DNA of 38,457 nucleotides, from contig JARFRM010000329.1 in assembly GCA_029287235.1 (NCBI GenBank), positions 1 to 38,457 of the forward strand, written 5' to 3'. The notes under the pieces are model-generated. The model was not told where the DNA came from, did no database searches, and was given only the letters and a program-made list of their open reading frames with translations. The stretch is from Thermoanaerobaculales bacterium. Its GTDB lineage: Bacteria; Acidobacteriota; Thermoanaerobaculia; Thermoanaerobaculales; Sulfomarinibacteraceae. The position numbers and the translations under genes were made by a program. Each line of letters opens with the position of its first letter. The stretch's first letter is position 1. Of the stretch, positions 25,396 to 35,774 are shown piece after piece.

Positions 25396-25601
25396 TTAGG
25401 AGTGAAAAGGTCAGAAGGTGAGGAGGTTGAAGGTGCTCATCTCTCACTTTCTAACCTTCTAACTTCCTAACTTTCTAACTTCCTAACTTTCTAACCTTCT
25501 AACCTTCTAACCTTCTAACCTTCTAACTTTCTAACTTTCTAACCTTCTAACTTTCTAACTTCCTCAGGTCTCACGTCGAACTCCTCACTCTTCACTCCTA
25601 A
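25396..25601. repeat. 8-bp unit array (CYTTCTAA) with inverted partner, between convergent genes
   Basis: From 25447 to 25566 there are 15 contiguous 8-bp units of consensus CYTTCTAA, the last one altered. Upstream, 25396-25427 holds four degenerate units of the complementary form (NNAGAAGGT). The whole block is closed by a perfect 11-bp inverted repeat, TTAGGAGTGAA (25396-25406) and its complement (25591-25601), the latter covering the patatin stop codon. The array fills the gap between the cupin and patatin genes and could fold into a hairpin in both transcripts. Confidence 0.88.
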
Positions 25602-27820
25602 AACCGATCCCCGATCGCGAGATAGAACCGGTCGCGATCTTCGCTCCGGCCATAGCCGACGAAGACCGGTCCCAACGGAGTGTTGGCGCCGACGAACAGG
25701 CTCCACGCGGTCAGCAGACTCGAACCGGTGATCGACTCTTCTCTGGCGTAGACATTTCCGGCCTCGAGACTCGCGCCGGTATAGAGCTCGACGCTGAATC
25801 CGGCGGCTCGAAATTCGGTCAGGCGGTAGTAGTAGAGTAGCCGCGCCAGCGCCATCTTCTCGCCGAGAAGCTCGTTGTCGCCGAGACCGGAAAGCCGACC
25901 GAGGCCGCCGAGTTTGAATAAATTGAGGTAGTCGAGGGTGCTCTCGAAGTTCTCGCCGTACTCGAGGTAGGGTGTGAGAGTGTTGCGGCCGAAGCTCAAG
26001 GAGTATCCGACGCGGGCGGACGCGAGATCGGCATCGTTCTCCGCGCCAAGCGCCTCCGACGAGCGCGCGTAGTAGGCGTGGGCTTCGGTTCCGTGCCGTG
26101 GGAAGGCGATCTGGTCGACGGTGTCGACCGAGAATCCGAGGCGGAATCCACCGCGACGCTCGTTGTCGGATGGGAATGACGGATCCCCGATCTCGGGGGA
26201 AGCCTTGACCTCACCGGTGAATGCGGTTGCCCGGAGTTCGCCCCAGCGGCCGAGCACCCGACCGGCGGCGATTTCGGCTGCCACGCCCTCGATCTTGTAC
26301 TCGACCACCGGCTGCCCGTCCGACCACAGTTTCGCAATCTCGCGCCGGAATCCCACCGAGGGCTCGACAAACCAGCGCATGGCGTTGTCGAGAGGTTGGT
26401 AGAACTGGCTCTCGAAGAGCCCGACAGTGCCGAATTGCAGGACATTCTGCCACTCACCGCCGCGGCGGTTGACCGCCAGCAACTGATGTCGAGCCGACAG
26501 GGAGTAGCCGATGTTGGAGTCAAAATCGTCGGAGAAGCCGAATCCGACCTGGACCGATCCGCGCCCTGAAGGTCGTGGAGGGGTCGTGATCACGAGCTCG
26601 CGGTCGCTTTCATCGCCATCGATGCGATAGTCGATGATGCCGAAGTACCGAAGGCTGTGGAGTTGCATCAGTTCCTCGAGGAGGGGCTTCGGTTCGTAGG
26701 TCTCGGGTGGGCTCAGGGAGAGCGCGCGACGAACGATGGCGTCGCTGATGGGGGCGGTGTTCTCGATGCGGACCCGGTCGATGGTCATCGGTTCTCGAGG
26801 TCGTCGACGCTGCCGGGTGATGTATTCGTCCCATTCCTCGTCGTCCCCGGTGGCGAAGCGGCTGAGGGTGGCGGCCATCTCACGGGCGGTGGTTTCACCG
26901 ATCCCAACCGCCTCGAGGGCGCGGTCGAAGCCGACGAAGCTGATGTCGCCGAGATCGGGTTGAACGAGAACGTCATCGTCGTCCAGGAGGGCCACATCGC
27001 GGTCCCGGTTGCCCACGGTCAACAGACTGTTGAGCTGGTTGAAGACGGAGAAGAAGTCCTCGAGATCCGCCTCATCGGCGACGAGCGGGCTCGAGATGTC
27101 GACCGCGATCACCGAGGTGGCGCCGAGATCTTTGGCGATTCCCACGGGGAGATTCGCCACCGATCCGCCGTCGACCAGCTTCCGCCCGTCGAGTTCGACC
27201 GGTGAGAACGCCCCCGGAATCGACATGGATGCCCGCATGGCCTTGGCCAAAGTCGTGTTGTCGATGACCACCGGCTGACCGGCGACGATGTCGGCCGCAA
27301 CGGCACGGAATGGAATGTTGAGATCATCGAGATGAACGGCGGTGGCGGACACGGTCTGCAGCGCATCCATGAGGAGTTCGAGCCGCTGGCCTCCGAGGAT
27401 GCCGGCGGGAAGGTAGGGTTTGAAGCCCTTGAAGTAGAGCCGGGCCTGGATCAGGATCGGTCGGTCATCCTGCTTGCGGCGGAACGACAGCTCGCTGCGG
27501 GGGATCTTGTCCGAGAAGACCGCATTCCAGTCCATGGACGCGATGAGTTCCTCGATTTCCCCGGGTGACCAGCCAGCGGAGTAGAGGCCGCCGACGATGG
27601 AGCCCATGCTGGTGCCGACGATGAGATCCGGTGCGACGTGGAGTTCCTCGAGTACCTTGAGGACCCCGACATGGGCCGCGCCCCTGGCGCCGCCGCCGGA
27701 GAGCACCAGAACGAGTTTCTCGTCAGTTTCCGGATTCTCGATCGAAGTCTGGGCGCCCACAGGGACGGCGGCCAGAATGACCGAACACACTGCGATCGCA
27801 ACCCTCATCAGTCGCCTCAT
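25598..27820 (-). CDS. PlpD-like patatin phospholipase autotransporter (type Vd)
   Basis: A 740-residue protein with a signal peptide (to about GAQTS). The patatin domain (about 35-310) has the oxyanion loop SGGGARGAAHVG, the nucleophile elbow GTSMGS and the catalytic Asp in DGGSVANLP, so it looks active as a phospholipase A. A POTRA-like segment follows (about 345-420, MTIDRVRIEN onward), then a 16-strand-type barrel of the BamA/FhaC kind to the C-terminal FYLAIGDRF with final Phe. This is the plan of type Vd secretion, where the barrel exports or displays the lipase. The ATG at 27820 has GGAG close ahead. It is convergent with the cupin gene. Confidence 0.93.
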   Translation of the reverse strand: MRRLMRVAIAVCSVILAAVPVGAQTSIENPETDEKLVLVLSGGGARGAAHVGVLKVLEELHVAPDLIVGTSMGSIVGGLYSAGWSPGEIEELIASMDWNAVFSDKIPRSELSFRRKQDDRPILIQARLYFKGFKPYLPAGILGGQRLELLMDALQTVSATAVHLDDLNIPFRAVAADIVAGQPVVIDNTTLAKAMRASMSIPGAFSPVELDGRKLVDGGSVANLPVGIAKDLGATSVIAVDISSPLVADEADLEDFFSVFNQLNSLLTVGNRDRDVALLDDDDVLVQPDLGDISFVGFDRALEAVGIGETTAREMAATLSRFATGDDEEWDEYITRQRRRPREPMTIDRVRIENTAPISDAIVRRALSLSPPETYEPKPLLEELMQLHSLRYFGIIDYRIDGDESDRELVITTPPRPSGRGSVQVGFGFSDDFDSNIGYSLSARHQLLAVNRRGGEWQNVLQFGTVGLFESQFYQPLDNAMRWFVEPSVGFRREIAKLWSDGQPVVEYKIEGVAAEIAAGRVLGRWGELRATAFTGEVKASPEIGDPSFPSDNERRGGFRLGFSVDTVDQIAFPRHGTEAHAYYARSSEALGAENDADLASARVGYSLSFGRNTLTPYLEYGENFESTLDYLNLFKLGGLGRLSGLGDNELLGEKMALARLLYYYRLTEFRAAGFSVELYTGASLEAGNVYAREESITGSSLLTAWSLFVGANTPLGPVFVGYGRSEDRDRFYLAIGDRF

Positions 27821-27913
27821 AGCTCCGCCCCCTGTCGATTTCTCTTCTACATTATGACCGGTTTCGGTGAACGCGGTGGTTCGATTTCAACGACGGTGGG
27901 GGATTCCGAGTGG

Positions 27914-28432
27914 TCAGAACTCGCCTTCGGGCTCGTAGTACTCCTTGCCGTGTTTGCAGCAGGGGCATTTCCCCGGAGGTTCGGTTCCCTCGTGGATGTA
28001 GCCGCAGACCGAGCACTTCCAGCGGATGGGCTTGTCACGCTTGAAGACGGTGCCGTTCTTGACCATCTCGAGGAGCTTCTTGTAGCGGTCGCGGTGCTCG
28101 GCCTCGACCCGCGCGATCATTCTGAAGAGGATCGCCGCTTCCTTGTTGCCGTCGGCGTCCGCCTGCTCGGCGAACTCGGGGTACATGGTGGTGGTCTCGT
28201 AGTGCTCGCCGTCGATGGCCTCCTGGAGGTTGGCCGCGGTGTCGCGGAGCTTGCCCGCGAGCACGAACTCGTCCTTGGCGTGGCGCATTTCGTTGATCGC
28301 GGTCTCCTCGAAGATCTTGGCGATGTAGTGGTAGCCCTCCTTGCGCGCCACCTTGGCGAAATAGGTGTACATGTTGCGCGCCTGGCTTTCACCGGCAAAC
28401 GCTGCCATGAGGTTCTCTTGGGTCTTGGACAT
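27914..28432 (-). CDS. rbr: Rubrerythrin
   Basis: A 172-residue cytoplasmic peroxide-reducing protein. The four-helix diiron domain has the EESQAR-type start GESQARNMY, EETAINEMRHA and IARVEAEHRDRY, giving the two ExxH iron motifs. The C-terminal rubredoxin-like domain has CSVCGY and CPCC. It reduces hydrogen peroxide to water with electrons from rubredoxin. The ATG at 28432 has CGGAGG ahead. It lies 13 bp after the rubredoxin-glutamate synthase fusion, clearly in the same operon; the fused rubredoxin may be its electron donor. Confidence 0.97.
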   Translation of the reverse strand: MSKTQENLMAAFAGESQARNMYTYFAKVARKEGYHYIAKIFEETAINEMRHAKDEFVLAGKLRDTAANLQEAIDGEHYETTTMYPEFAEQADADGNKEAAILFRMIARVEAEHRDRYKKLLEMVKNGTVFKRDKPIRWKCSVCGYIHEGTEPPGKCPCCKHGKEYYEPEGEF

Positions 28433-28445
28433 CGAATCCTCCGTT

Positions 28446-29882
28446 TCATTCGCCCACGTGGGCGATGGGTGTGTATTTCGCGATCTCCGAACTCGTGGTT
28501 CGGAGATCGTGAGTGGAAAGTCCGTGAATGTCGTCGTGGCCCGTCAATCGGGCAAAATCCGCGAGTTCGTGAGTGGTCGCTTTGAAGAAATTCTCAACGC
28601 GTTTCGCCGAGAGCTCGATTCTGAGTCGGGCGCGGAGCTCGGGGTCCTGGGTGGTGATCCCCACCGGACACTTGCCGGTGTGACAGATTCGGTACTGCTG
28701 ACAGCCGGCGGCCATGAGAGCAGCCGAGGCCAGGGCGACCGCGTCGGCGCCCATGGCGAGGGCCCTGGCGGCGTCGGCCGAGGTCCGGAGGCCGCCGGTG
28801 ATGATGAGGGAGACACCGTCGGCGCCGGCCTCGTCGAGGGCCCGTCGGGCGCGGGCCAGGGCGAAGATGGTCGGGATGGCGGTCGCGTCTTTGACCGACT
28901 TGGGTGCGGCGCCCGTGGCCCCGGCGCGGCCGTCGACGGTGATGAAATCGGGTCCCGCCGCGAGGGCAAAATCGAGATCCGCCTCGAGGTGACCGGCCGC
29001 GAGCTTGATCCCGATGGGTTTGCCGCCGGTGGCCTCGCGGAGCTCCTCAACCTTGGCTTTGAGCTCGTCGATCGTGGTGATGTCGGGAAAGTGGGCGGGG
29101 CTGATGATGTCGCTCCCGGCCGGGAAGCCGCGGACCGCGGCGATCTCGTCGGTGACCTTCGACCCCGGAAGGTGCCCGCCGAGACCGGGTTTGGCCGACT
29201 GGCCGATCTTGATCTCCACCGCGTCCACCGCCCTGAGGTTCTCGGGCGTCACCGAGTAGCGGTTGGGAACGTACTCGAAGATATAGCGGTGGGCGGCCTC
29301 GAGGCTCTCCGGCAGGATGCCGCCCTCCCCCGAGCACATGGCGGTTCCGGCGGCGGCGCTCCCCATGGCGAGGGCGATCTTGACCTCGCGCGACAGGGCG
29401 CCGTAGGACATGTGGCTGACGTAGACGGGTGTGTCGATGACCACCGGGTGCTTTGCGTTGGGTCCGATCACGGTCCGGGTGCTCACGGTCTCGGTCTCGT
29501 TGAGCGGCAGGGCGGCGAGCTGGGCGCCGCAGACCAGGATCTCGTCCCACGAGATCACTTCCTTGGTTGTCCGCATGGGCTCGATGACCGGCCGGCCGGT
29601 GATCGCCATCTCCTGAATCGCGGCGAGATCACCCTCGAGCGCGTGTGTGTCCCGCCGCCATTGCGCCAGGTAATCCTCTATGCTTTCCTCTCCCTCTCCC
29701 TTGTGCGAAATCTCGTTTGTCGGCGGGCCACCCGATCCGGCACCGCCCCCATCTTCCGACTCGAAAAAGCCTCTGTCCGCTGTGCAGATGGGACAGACCC
29801 AGTCATCAGGAAGCTGGTCGAAGGGAACCCCTTCGACGTCGTCGTCATAAACATAGGCGCAGACCGAACAGACGTGCTTCAT
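28446..29882 (-). CDS. Rubredoxin - glutamate synthase (FMN domain) fusion
   Basis: A 478-residue protein. Residues 1-40 are a rubredoxin with iron ligands C5, C8, C30 and C33. A flexible acidic and Gly-rich linker follows (about 42-65). The rest is a glutamate-synthase FMN domain: [50 protein letters not shown] and the 3Fe-4S motif C-x5-C-x4-C in [17 protein letters not shown]. No glutaminase domain is present, as in archaeal-type short GltB proteins. It may reductively form glutamate, or serve another FMN reductase role, with electrons passed through the fused rubredoxin. The ATG at 29882 has a GGAGGG site. First gene of the operon with rubrerythrin. Confidence 0.93.
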   Translation of the reverse strand: MKHVCSVCAYVYDDDVEGVPFDQLPDDWVCPICTADRGFFESEDGGGAGSGGPPTNEISHKGEGEESIEDYLAQWRRDTHALEGDLAAIQEMAITGRPVIEPMRTTKEVISWDEILVCGAQLAALPLNETETVSTRTVIGPNAKHPVVIDTPVYVSHMSYGALSREVKIALAMGSAAAGTAMCSGEGGILPESLEAAHRYIFEYVPNRYSVTPENLRAVDAVEIKIGQSAKPGLGGHLPGSKVTDEIAAVRGFPAGSDIISPAHFPDITTIDELKAKVEELREATGGKPIGIKLAAGHLEADLDFALAAGPDFITVDGRAGATGAAPKSVKDATAIPTIFALARARRALDEAGADGVSLIITGGLRTSADAARALAMGADAVALASAALMAAGCQQYRICHTGKCPVGITTQDPELRARLRIELSAKRVENFFKATTHELADFARLTGHDDIHGLSTHDLRTTSSEIAKYTPIAHVGE

Positions 29883-30069
29883 CTCGAACCCTCCGTTCGG
29901 AAGTGATTCTAGATGAGATCGCCCCATGAAGTTGAGACGATGATTCAATTGATTGGATCTGTCTAGGGGCGCGGCAGGGACAGCGGCGGGGGCAGCGTCA
30001 GCGGCAGAGGTTGGATCAGCGGCAGCGAACAGTATCGCGCCTCTACAGGCATACGGCGTGCGGCGGGGT

Positions 30070-30184
30070 GCCGGGTCCGGCATTGTGCCGGCTTCCCGTC
30101 CCGGTTCGTGTCACGATCCGCACAATGCCGTACCGGGCTCGGTGCCTGGCTCTCTTTTCGTCCGACGAAAAGGTGCCTGGCACC
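30070..30184. repeat. Two REP-like palindromes
   Basis: The first has 19-nt arms at 30070-30088 and 30120-30138 (17 of 19 pair) around a 31-nt loop. The second is CTTTTCGT-CCG-ACGAAAAG at 30154-30172, flanked by direct copies of GGTGCCTGGC at 30141-30150 and 30172-30181. Motifs with GGTGCCTGGCACC next to an A or T run are typical of REP elements moved by RAYT transposases; none is encoded here. Confidence 0.7.
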
Positions 30185-30223
30185 GCTCTATCGCGTTTCA
30201 ACAGGCTCTTGCAGGCCGCCACC

Positions 30224-30287
30224 CCCTCAAGCCCCCAAGCCCTCAAGACCCCAAGACCCCAAGACCTCAAGCCCTCACCCCCTCAAG
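30224..30287. repeat. Eight 8-bp units (MCCYCAAG)
   Basis: Eight contiguous 8-bp units with consensus CCCYCAAG or ACCYCAAG, the seventh ending CACC instead of CAAG. It ends 38 bp before the cytochrome b start codon, so it lies in the promoter or 5' leader of that operon. Confidence 0.88.
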
Positions 30288-30324
30288 CCCGAGTATCATG
30301 GGCGCGAAGCCACAAGGAGGCCCG

Positions 30325-31700
<1,376 letters not shown>

Positions 31701-31704
<4 letters not shown>

Positions 31705-32201
31705 CGGCCCGGACCAAGGACCGCGACGCCACCACCCGGCGGAGCTTTCTCGGCAGGCTCTGGGTGTGGTTGGGCGGGTTGGTGATCCTCGAAGGGATCT
31801 GGATCACCAGCGCCATCCTGCGGCCGAGGAAACCGCCCGCGACAGCCGACCGCGACGAGATCGTGGTCGCCGGACCCGTGGATCGCTTCGAGGCGGGAAC
31901 GGTCACCGCGTTTCCCGCCGGTAAGTTCTACCTGAGTCGGATGGAGGATGGCGGTTTTCTCGCCCTCTCGCGGCGGTGCACCCACCTCGGTTGCACCGTG
32001 CCCTGGGTGGCGGAGGAAGGGCGGTTCATCTGCCCGTGCCACGCCTCGTCCTTCGACATCAAGGGCGAGGTCTTGAGCCCTCCCGCCCCCCGCGCCCTGG
32101 ACATCCACCCGGTGCGGATCGAAAACGGAGTGGTCAAGATCGACACCGCGACCACCGTCACCCGGCTCGCCTTTGCACCGTCCCAGGTGACCCGGCCATG
32201 A
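31701..32201 (+). CDS. Rieske 2Fe-2S protein of the bc complex
   Basis: A 166-residue protein that takes electrons from quinol at the outer face of the inner membrane. The N-terminus TTRRSFLGRLWVW is a twin-arginine signal-anchor. Cluster ligands are in CTHLGC and CPCHASSF, with the usual proline loop SPPAPRALD after. Both start and stop overlap neighbours by 4 bp, giving tight coupling with cytochrome b and the multihaem protein. Gene order b-Rieske-multihaem differs from the usual Rieske-b-c1 order. Confidence 0.96.
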
Positions 32202-34495
32202 CGGTGGTTTCCTCGGATTCCCTCGACCGGTGGCGTGTCATCGGGGTGGCGGCGACGGCCGCCATCGTCCTTCTGATCCCGTTGTCTCTTGTCGTGAGTC
32301 CGGTCCCAGGAGACGGAGCGGGGATGGGGGAAACCGGGCCCTCGTTTGTCGGTCGCGAGCGGTGCGCAACGTGCCACGAAGCGGCGACCCGGGCGTGGAC
32401 AGGTTCGGATCACGACCTGGCCATGGCTGAGGCCACTGAGGAGACCGTTCTCGGCGACTTCTCGGATATCGAGGTCGAGTTTCACGGGATCACCAGCCGG
32501 TTATTCCGGCGGGACGGAGGGTTTTTTGTCCACACGGAAGGTCCGGGTGGTGAGATGGGCGACTTCGAGATCGCCTACACCTTCGGCCACGAACCCCTGC
32601 AACAGTACCTCGTGCCCTTTCCCGGCGGGCGGCTCCAGTGTCTGAGCCTCGCCTGGGACAGCGCTCGCGGTGAGTGGTTCCACCTCTATCCGGACACCGA
32701 GATCCCGCCTGACGACTGGCTCCATTGGACCCGCAACGCCCAGAACTGGAACGGGATGTGCGCCGAGTGCCACTCGACAAATCTGGTCAAGGGCTATGAC
32801 GCCGAGACACAGACTTTCTCGACCACCTGGTCGGAAATCGATGTCAGCTGCGAGGCCTGCCACGGCCCCGGTTCGACGCACATCGCCTGGGCCGAGCTGC
32901 CGCCCATGGCGCGCCCCGTCTCCGCCGATCTCGGTCTGGTCGTTCCGACAAGCGGCATCAGTTCCCGCCAACAGGTCGAACTCTGCGCGCCGTGCCACTC
33001 GCGCCGCACCGAGCTCGGCGACTTCAAGCACAGCGGGCTCGAGCTCCTCGACAGCCTGGTTCCGTCGTTGCTCGACGAGGGGCTCTACCACGCCGACGGC
33101 CAGATCCTCGACGAGGTCTATGTCTACGGGTCCTTTGTCCAGAGCAAGATGTACCGCAACGATGTCCGCTGCGCCGATTGCCATGATGTTCACAGCCTGA
33201 AGCTGCACTTCGAGGGCAATGAACTCTGCGGTCAGTGCCACCGGCTCGACACCTACGACAGCTCCGACCACCACTACCACAAGAAGATCGTCGATGGTGA
33301 GCCGTCCGCGGGCGCTTTGTGCATCTCCTGCCATATGCCTCAGCAGCCCTACATGGTCGTCGACTGGCGGGCGGATCACAGCATCCGGGTGCCGCGGCCC
33401 GATCTGACCCGGGACATCGGCACCCCCAACGCCTGCGGTCAGCCGGGCTGCCACGCCGACAAGGGCTTGAATTGGCAGATCGACGAGTACGAGGCCTGGT
33501 ACGGCCGGGCGAAGAAACCGCACTACGGGACCGTTCTCGCAGCCGGCCGCGAACACAATCCGGAGGCGCGCGAACCGCTCGTGCGCCTCGCCGGCGATCC
33601 CCTCTACCCAGCGATCGTCCGGGCGACGGCTCTGAGCCTGCTCGGGGACTATCCGCCGGATGAGTCGACGGCCCGGATCTTCGATCTCAGCCTCGCCGAT
33701 GACGAGCCGATCATCCGGCGGACCGCGGTGGAGTTTTTGACCGCACCGGCGGTCGAGGACGTCGTCACCAAGCTCGCTCCGCTGCTCTTCGACCCGGTCA
33801 GGGCGGTGCGGACCCTCGCGGGCAGTCGCCTCGCCGGCGGGCCCGACGAACTGTTCAAGCCCTATCAACGTGAGCAACTCGCCAAGGTCATCGCCGAGCA
33901 TGTCGCCGACATGCGCTACTCGATGGACTTCGCTTTCGCCGGTCACAATCTGGGGAATCTCTACTCGCAGCTCGGCGAGCCGGAAAAGGCCGTCAAGGCC
34001 TATCGTTCGGCCATCGAGATCGACGATCTCTTCTTCCCGGCCAAGATGAACCTGGCCGTGCTCTACAACTCGGCAGGCCGCAACGAGGAGGCGGAGGTTC
34101 TGCTGCGTGGAGTGCTCGAAGCCTATCCGGAGGAGGATCAGGCAGCGTATTCGCTTGGGCTGCTTCTCGCCGAGATGGGCCGGTTGGACGAGGCTGTCGT
34201 CTTCCTCGAGCGGTCCGCGATTCTCAGGCCCGAAAGAACCCGAGCTCACTACAACCTCGGTCTCGCCCTCCAGGCCGTCGGACGTATCGACGAGGCCGAG
34301 GCGGCCCTGCGACAAGCGGTGGCGCTGGAGCCCGAGAATATGGACTATCTCTACGGTCTCGCCGATCACCTCGCTCGGGCCGGCAACCTTCGGGCGGCGC
34401 TCGAGGTCGCCGAACAGATGATCGCCACCCATCCGGAGAACCCCATCGGCCGAGACCTCAGGGCCCAGCTCCAACGGGCGTTGGCCGGCGGATAG
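32198..34495 (+). CDS. Octahaem c-type cytochrome fused to HEAT-like and TPR repeats
   Basis: A 765-residue protein anchored by one N-terminal membrane helix (about 12-33), facing the periplasm. It has seven CxxCH haem sites (CATCH, CAECH, CEACH, CAPCH, CADCH, CGQCH, CISCH) and an eighth with four residues between the cysteines (CGQPGCH). From about residue 455 there are HEAT-like helices (PLVRLAGDPLYPAIVRATALSLLGD onward), then at least four TPR units (HNLGNLYSQLGEPEKAVKAYRSAIE and similar) to the end. It sits where cytochrome c1 would be in a bc operon, so it probably accepts electrons from the Rieske protein and passes them to a partner bound by the TPR part. Start overlaps the Rieske stop by 4 bp. 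Confidence 0.95.
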   Translation: MTVVSSDSLDRWRVIGVAATAAIVLLIPLSLVVSPVPGDGAGMGETGPSFVGRERCATCHEAATRAWTGSDHDLAMAEATEETVLGDFSDIEVEFHGITSRLFRRDGGFFVHTEGPGGEMGDFEIAYTFGHEPLQQYLVPFPGGRLQCLSLAWDSARGEWFHLYPDTEIPPDDWLHWTRNAQNWNGMCAECHSTNLVKGYDAETQTFSTTWSEIDVSCEACHGPGSTHIAWAELPPMARPVSADLGLVVPTSGISSRQQVELCAPCHSRRTELGDFKHSGLELLDSLVPSLLDEGLYHADGQILDEVYVYGSFVQSKMYRNDVRCADCHDVHSLKLHFEGNELCGQCHRLDTYDSSDHHYHKKIVDGEPSAGALCISCHMPQQPYMVVDWRADHSIRVPRPDLTRDIGTPNACGQPGCHADKGLNWQIDEYEAWYGRAKKPHYGTVLAAGREHNPEAREPLVRLAGDPLYPAIVRATALSLLGDYPPDESTARIFDLSLADDEPIIRRTAVEFLTAPAVEDVVTKLAPLLFDPVRAVRTLAGSRLAGGPDELFKPYQREQLAKVIAEHVADMRYSMDFAFAGHNLGNLYSQLGEPEKAVKAYRSAIEIDDLFFPAKMNLAVLYNSAGRNEEAEVLLRGVLEAYPEEDQAAYSLGLLLAEMGRLDEAVVFLERSAILRPERTRAHYNLGLALQAVGRIDEAEAALRQAVALEPENMDYLYGLADHLARAGNLRAALEVAEQMIATHPENPIGRDLRAQLQRALAGG

Positions 34496-34505
34496 GAGCT
34501 TTTCG

Positions 34506-35435
34506 GTGGAGTTTTCGGTCTCGGGGATCACCGTCGCGCCCTGGGTTCCACCTCTGGTCGCCTTCATCATCTCCTTCTTCACCTCCATGGGGGGTGTTTC
34601 CGGCGCATTTCTGCTGTTGCCCTTCCAGATGAGCGTGCTCGGCTACACGGCACCGTCGGTGAGCGCCACCAACCAGCTCTTCAACATCGTCGCCATCCCG
34701 AGCGGGGTCTGGCGCTACATCCGCGAAGGACGGATGGTCTGGCCCTTGACCTGGGTGGTCATCATCGCCACCCTGCCCGGAGTTCTCATCGGCGCCATCG
34801 TGAGAATTCACTACCTTCCCGACCCCCGCAGCTTCAAGCTCTTCGCCGCCGCGGTCCTGCTCTACATCGGCGTGCGGATGGTGGGCGATCTTGTTGGAAC
34901 GCGTTCACGCTCCGGCGGCAACGACGATGCGGAGAAACGGTTCCAGCAACTCGTGAGTGAACACCGGAAGCAGGGGGAGGTCGAGAGCGTCGATCTGCCG
35001 GCGGTGGTGGTGAGGCGGTTCGGCCTGACCCGCATCGAGTACGAGTTCTACGGCGAGTTTTTCTCGTTCTCCACCCCGGGGATCTCGGCGTTGGCCTTTG
35101 TCGTCGGGATCGTCGGCGGGATCTACGGCATCGGCGGCGGCGCCATCATGGCGCCCTTTTTCATCTCGGTCTTCGGTCTTCCGGTCTACACTGTCGCCGG
35201 CGCGGCCCTGATGGGGACCCTCATCACCTCAGTGGCCGGAGTCGTGATCTACTCGTGGATGGGTGTCGGGCCCGACTGGGTCCTCGGTCTGCTCTTCGGC
35301 ATCGGCGGCGCCGCCGGGATGTACTGCGGCGCCCGCGCGCAGAAGTTCGTCCCGGCGCGCGCGATCAAAGTGATGCTCTGTCTGGTCATCGTCGCGACCG
35401 CCATCCGGTATGTGATGGAGTTCTTCAGGGCTTGA
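34506..35435 (+). CDS. TauE/SafE-family membrane permease
   Basis: A 309-residue inner-membrane protein with about eight hydrophobic helices in two halves. Family blocks are ISFFTSMGGVSGAFLLLPFQM in the first half and GIVGGIYGIGGGAIMAPFF in the second. A polar loop of about 65 residues separates the halves. Members export sulphite, sulphoacetate or other small anions. The GTG at 34506 has a TAGGAG site 10 bp after the multihaem stop, so it is the fourth gene of the cytochrome operon; a sulphur anion linked to that electron chain is a fair guess only. Confidence 0.9.
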   Translation: MEFSVSGITVAPWVPPLVAFIISFFTSMGGVSGAFLLLPFQMSVLGYTAPSVSATNQLFNIVAIPSGVWRYIREGRMVWPLTWVVIIATLPGVLIGAIVRIHYLPDPRSFKLFAAAVLLYIGVRMVGDLVGTRSRSGGNDDAEKRFQQLVSEHRKQGEVESVDLPAVVVRRFGLTRIEYEFYGEFFSFSTPGISALAFVVGIVGGIYGIGGGAIMAPFFISVFGLPVYTVAGAALMGTLITSVAGVVIYSWMGVGPDWVLGLLFGIGGAAGMYCGARAQKFVPARAIKVMLCLVIVATAIRYVMEFFRA

Positions 35436-35640
35436 CGGCGAGGGGCTGCAGTCTTCCGGTTCGTCGCAACCACGAAGGCGCCAAGAAACGAAGCGGTCAC
35501 CAAGACATCGCAGATTGAACCGCGAAGACGCGAGGTTCGCAAAGGCCGTCGCAGGGCATCGCAGTTGAGAGTCGGCGCCTCTCGCGGGGAGGTCTTTCCG
35601 GTGCCGGGAACGAGATACGTTCGTATAGGCCATCGTTATT

Positions 35641-35700
35641 GAAACGCAAAGATCGCGAAGAACGCGAAGGACATCGCAAGGACCATCGCGTTGATGAGCC
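35641..35700. repeat. Degenerate ~9-bp unit array (AACGCGAAG)
   Basis: Units AACGCAAAG, ATCGCGAAG and AACGCGAAG are contiguous, followed by spaced variants such as GACATCGCAAG. A weaker set lies at 35460-35560. Similar strings occur between genes in many environmental genomes. Confidence 0.6.
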
Positions 35701-35774
35701 ATCGCACGGAGAAACCGCAGATATTCGCAAATTCCATTCAATTCGACGTCATCCCGAGCGAAAACGATCCGGAG

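Larger units (their letters stand above)
29883..30324. other. Divergent intergenic region with repeats
   Basis: This 442-bp gap separates the minus-strand rubredoxin-GltS operon from the plus-strand cytochrome operon. Left part: nothing beyond short CAGCGGCAG-like repeats. Middle: two REP-like palindromes (30070-30181). Right: an 8-bp unit array (30224-30287). Promoters for both operons must be here; a -10-like TAGAAT is visible for the minus strand near 29905, without a good -35. Confidence 0.6.

Noticed and set aside
25396..25601. CRISPR array.
   Set aside because: Units are 8 bp and contiguous with no spacers; no cas genes nearby.
32501..34588. A 695-codon open frame on the minus strand.
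   Set aside because: It is opposite the octahaem-TPR gene, whose haem motifs and TPR units prove the plus-strand frame; GC-rich DNA leaves such frames open by chance.
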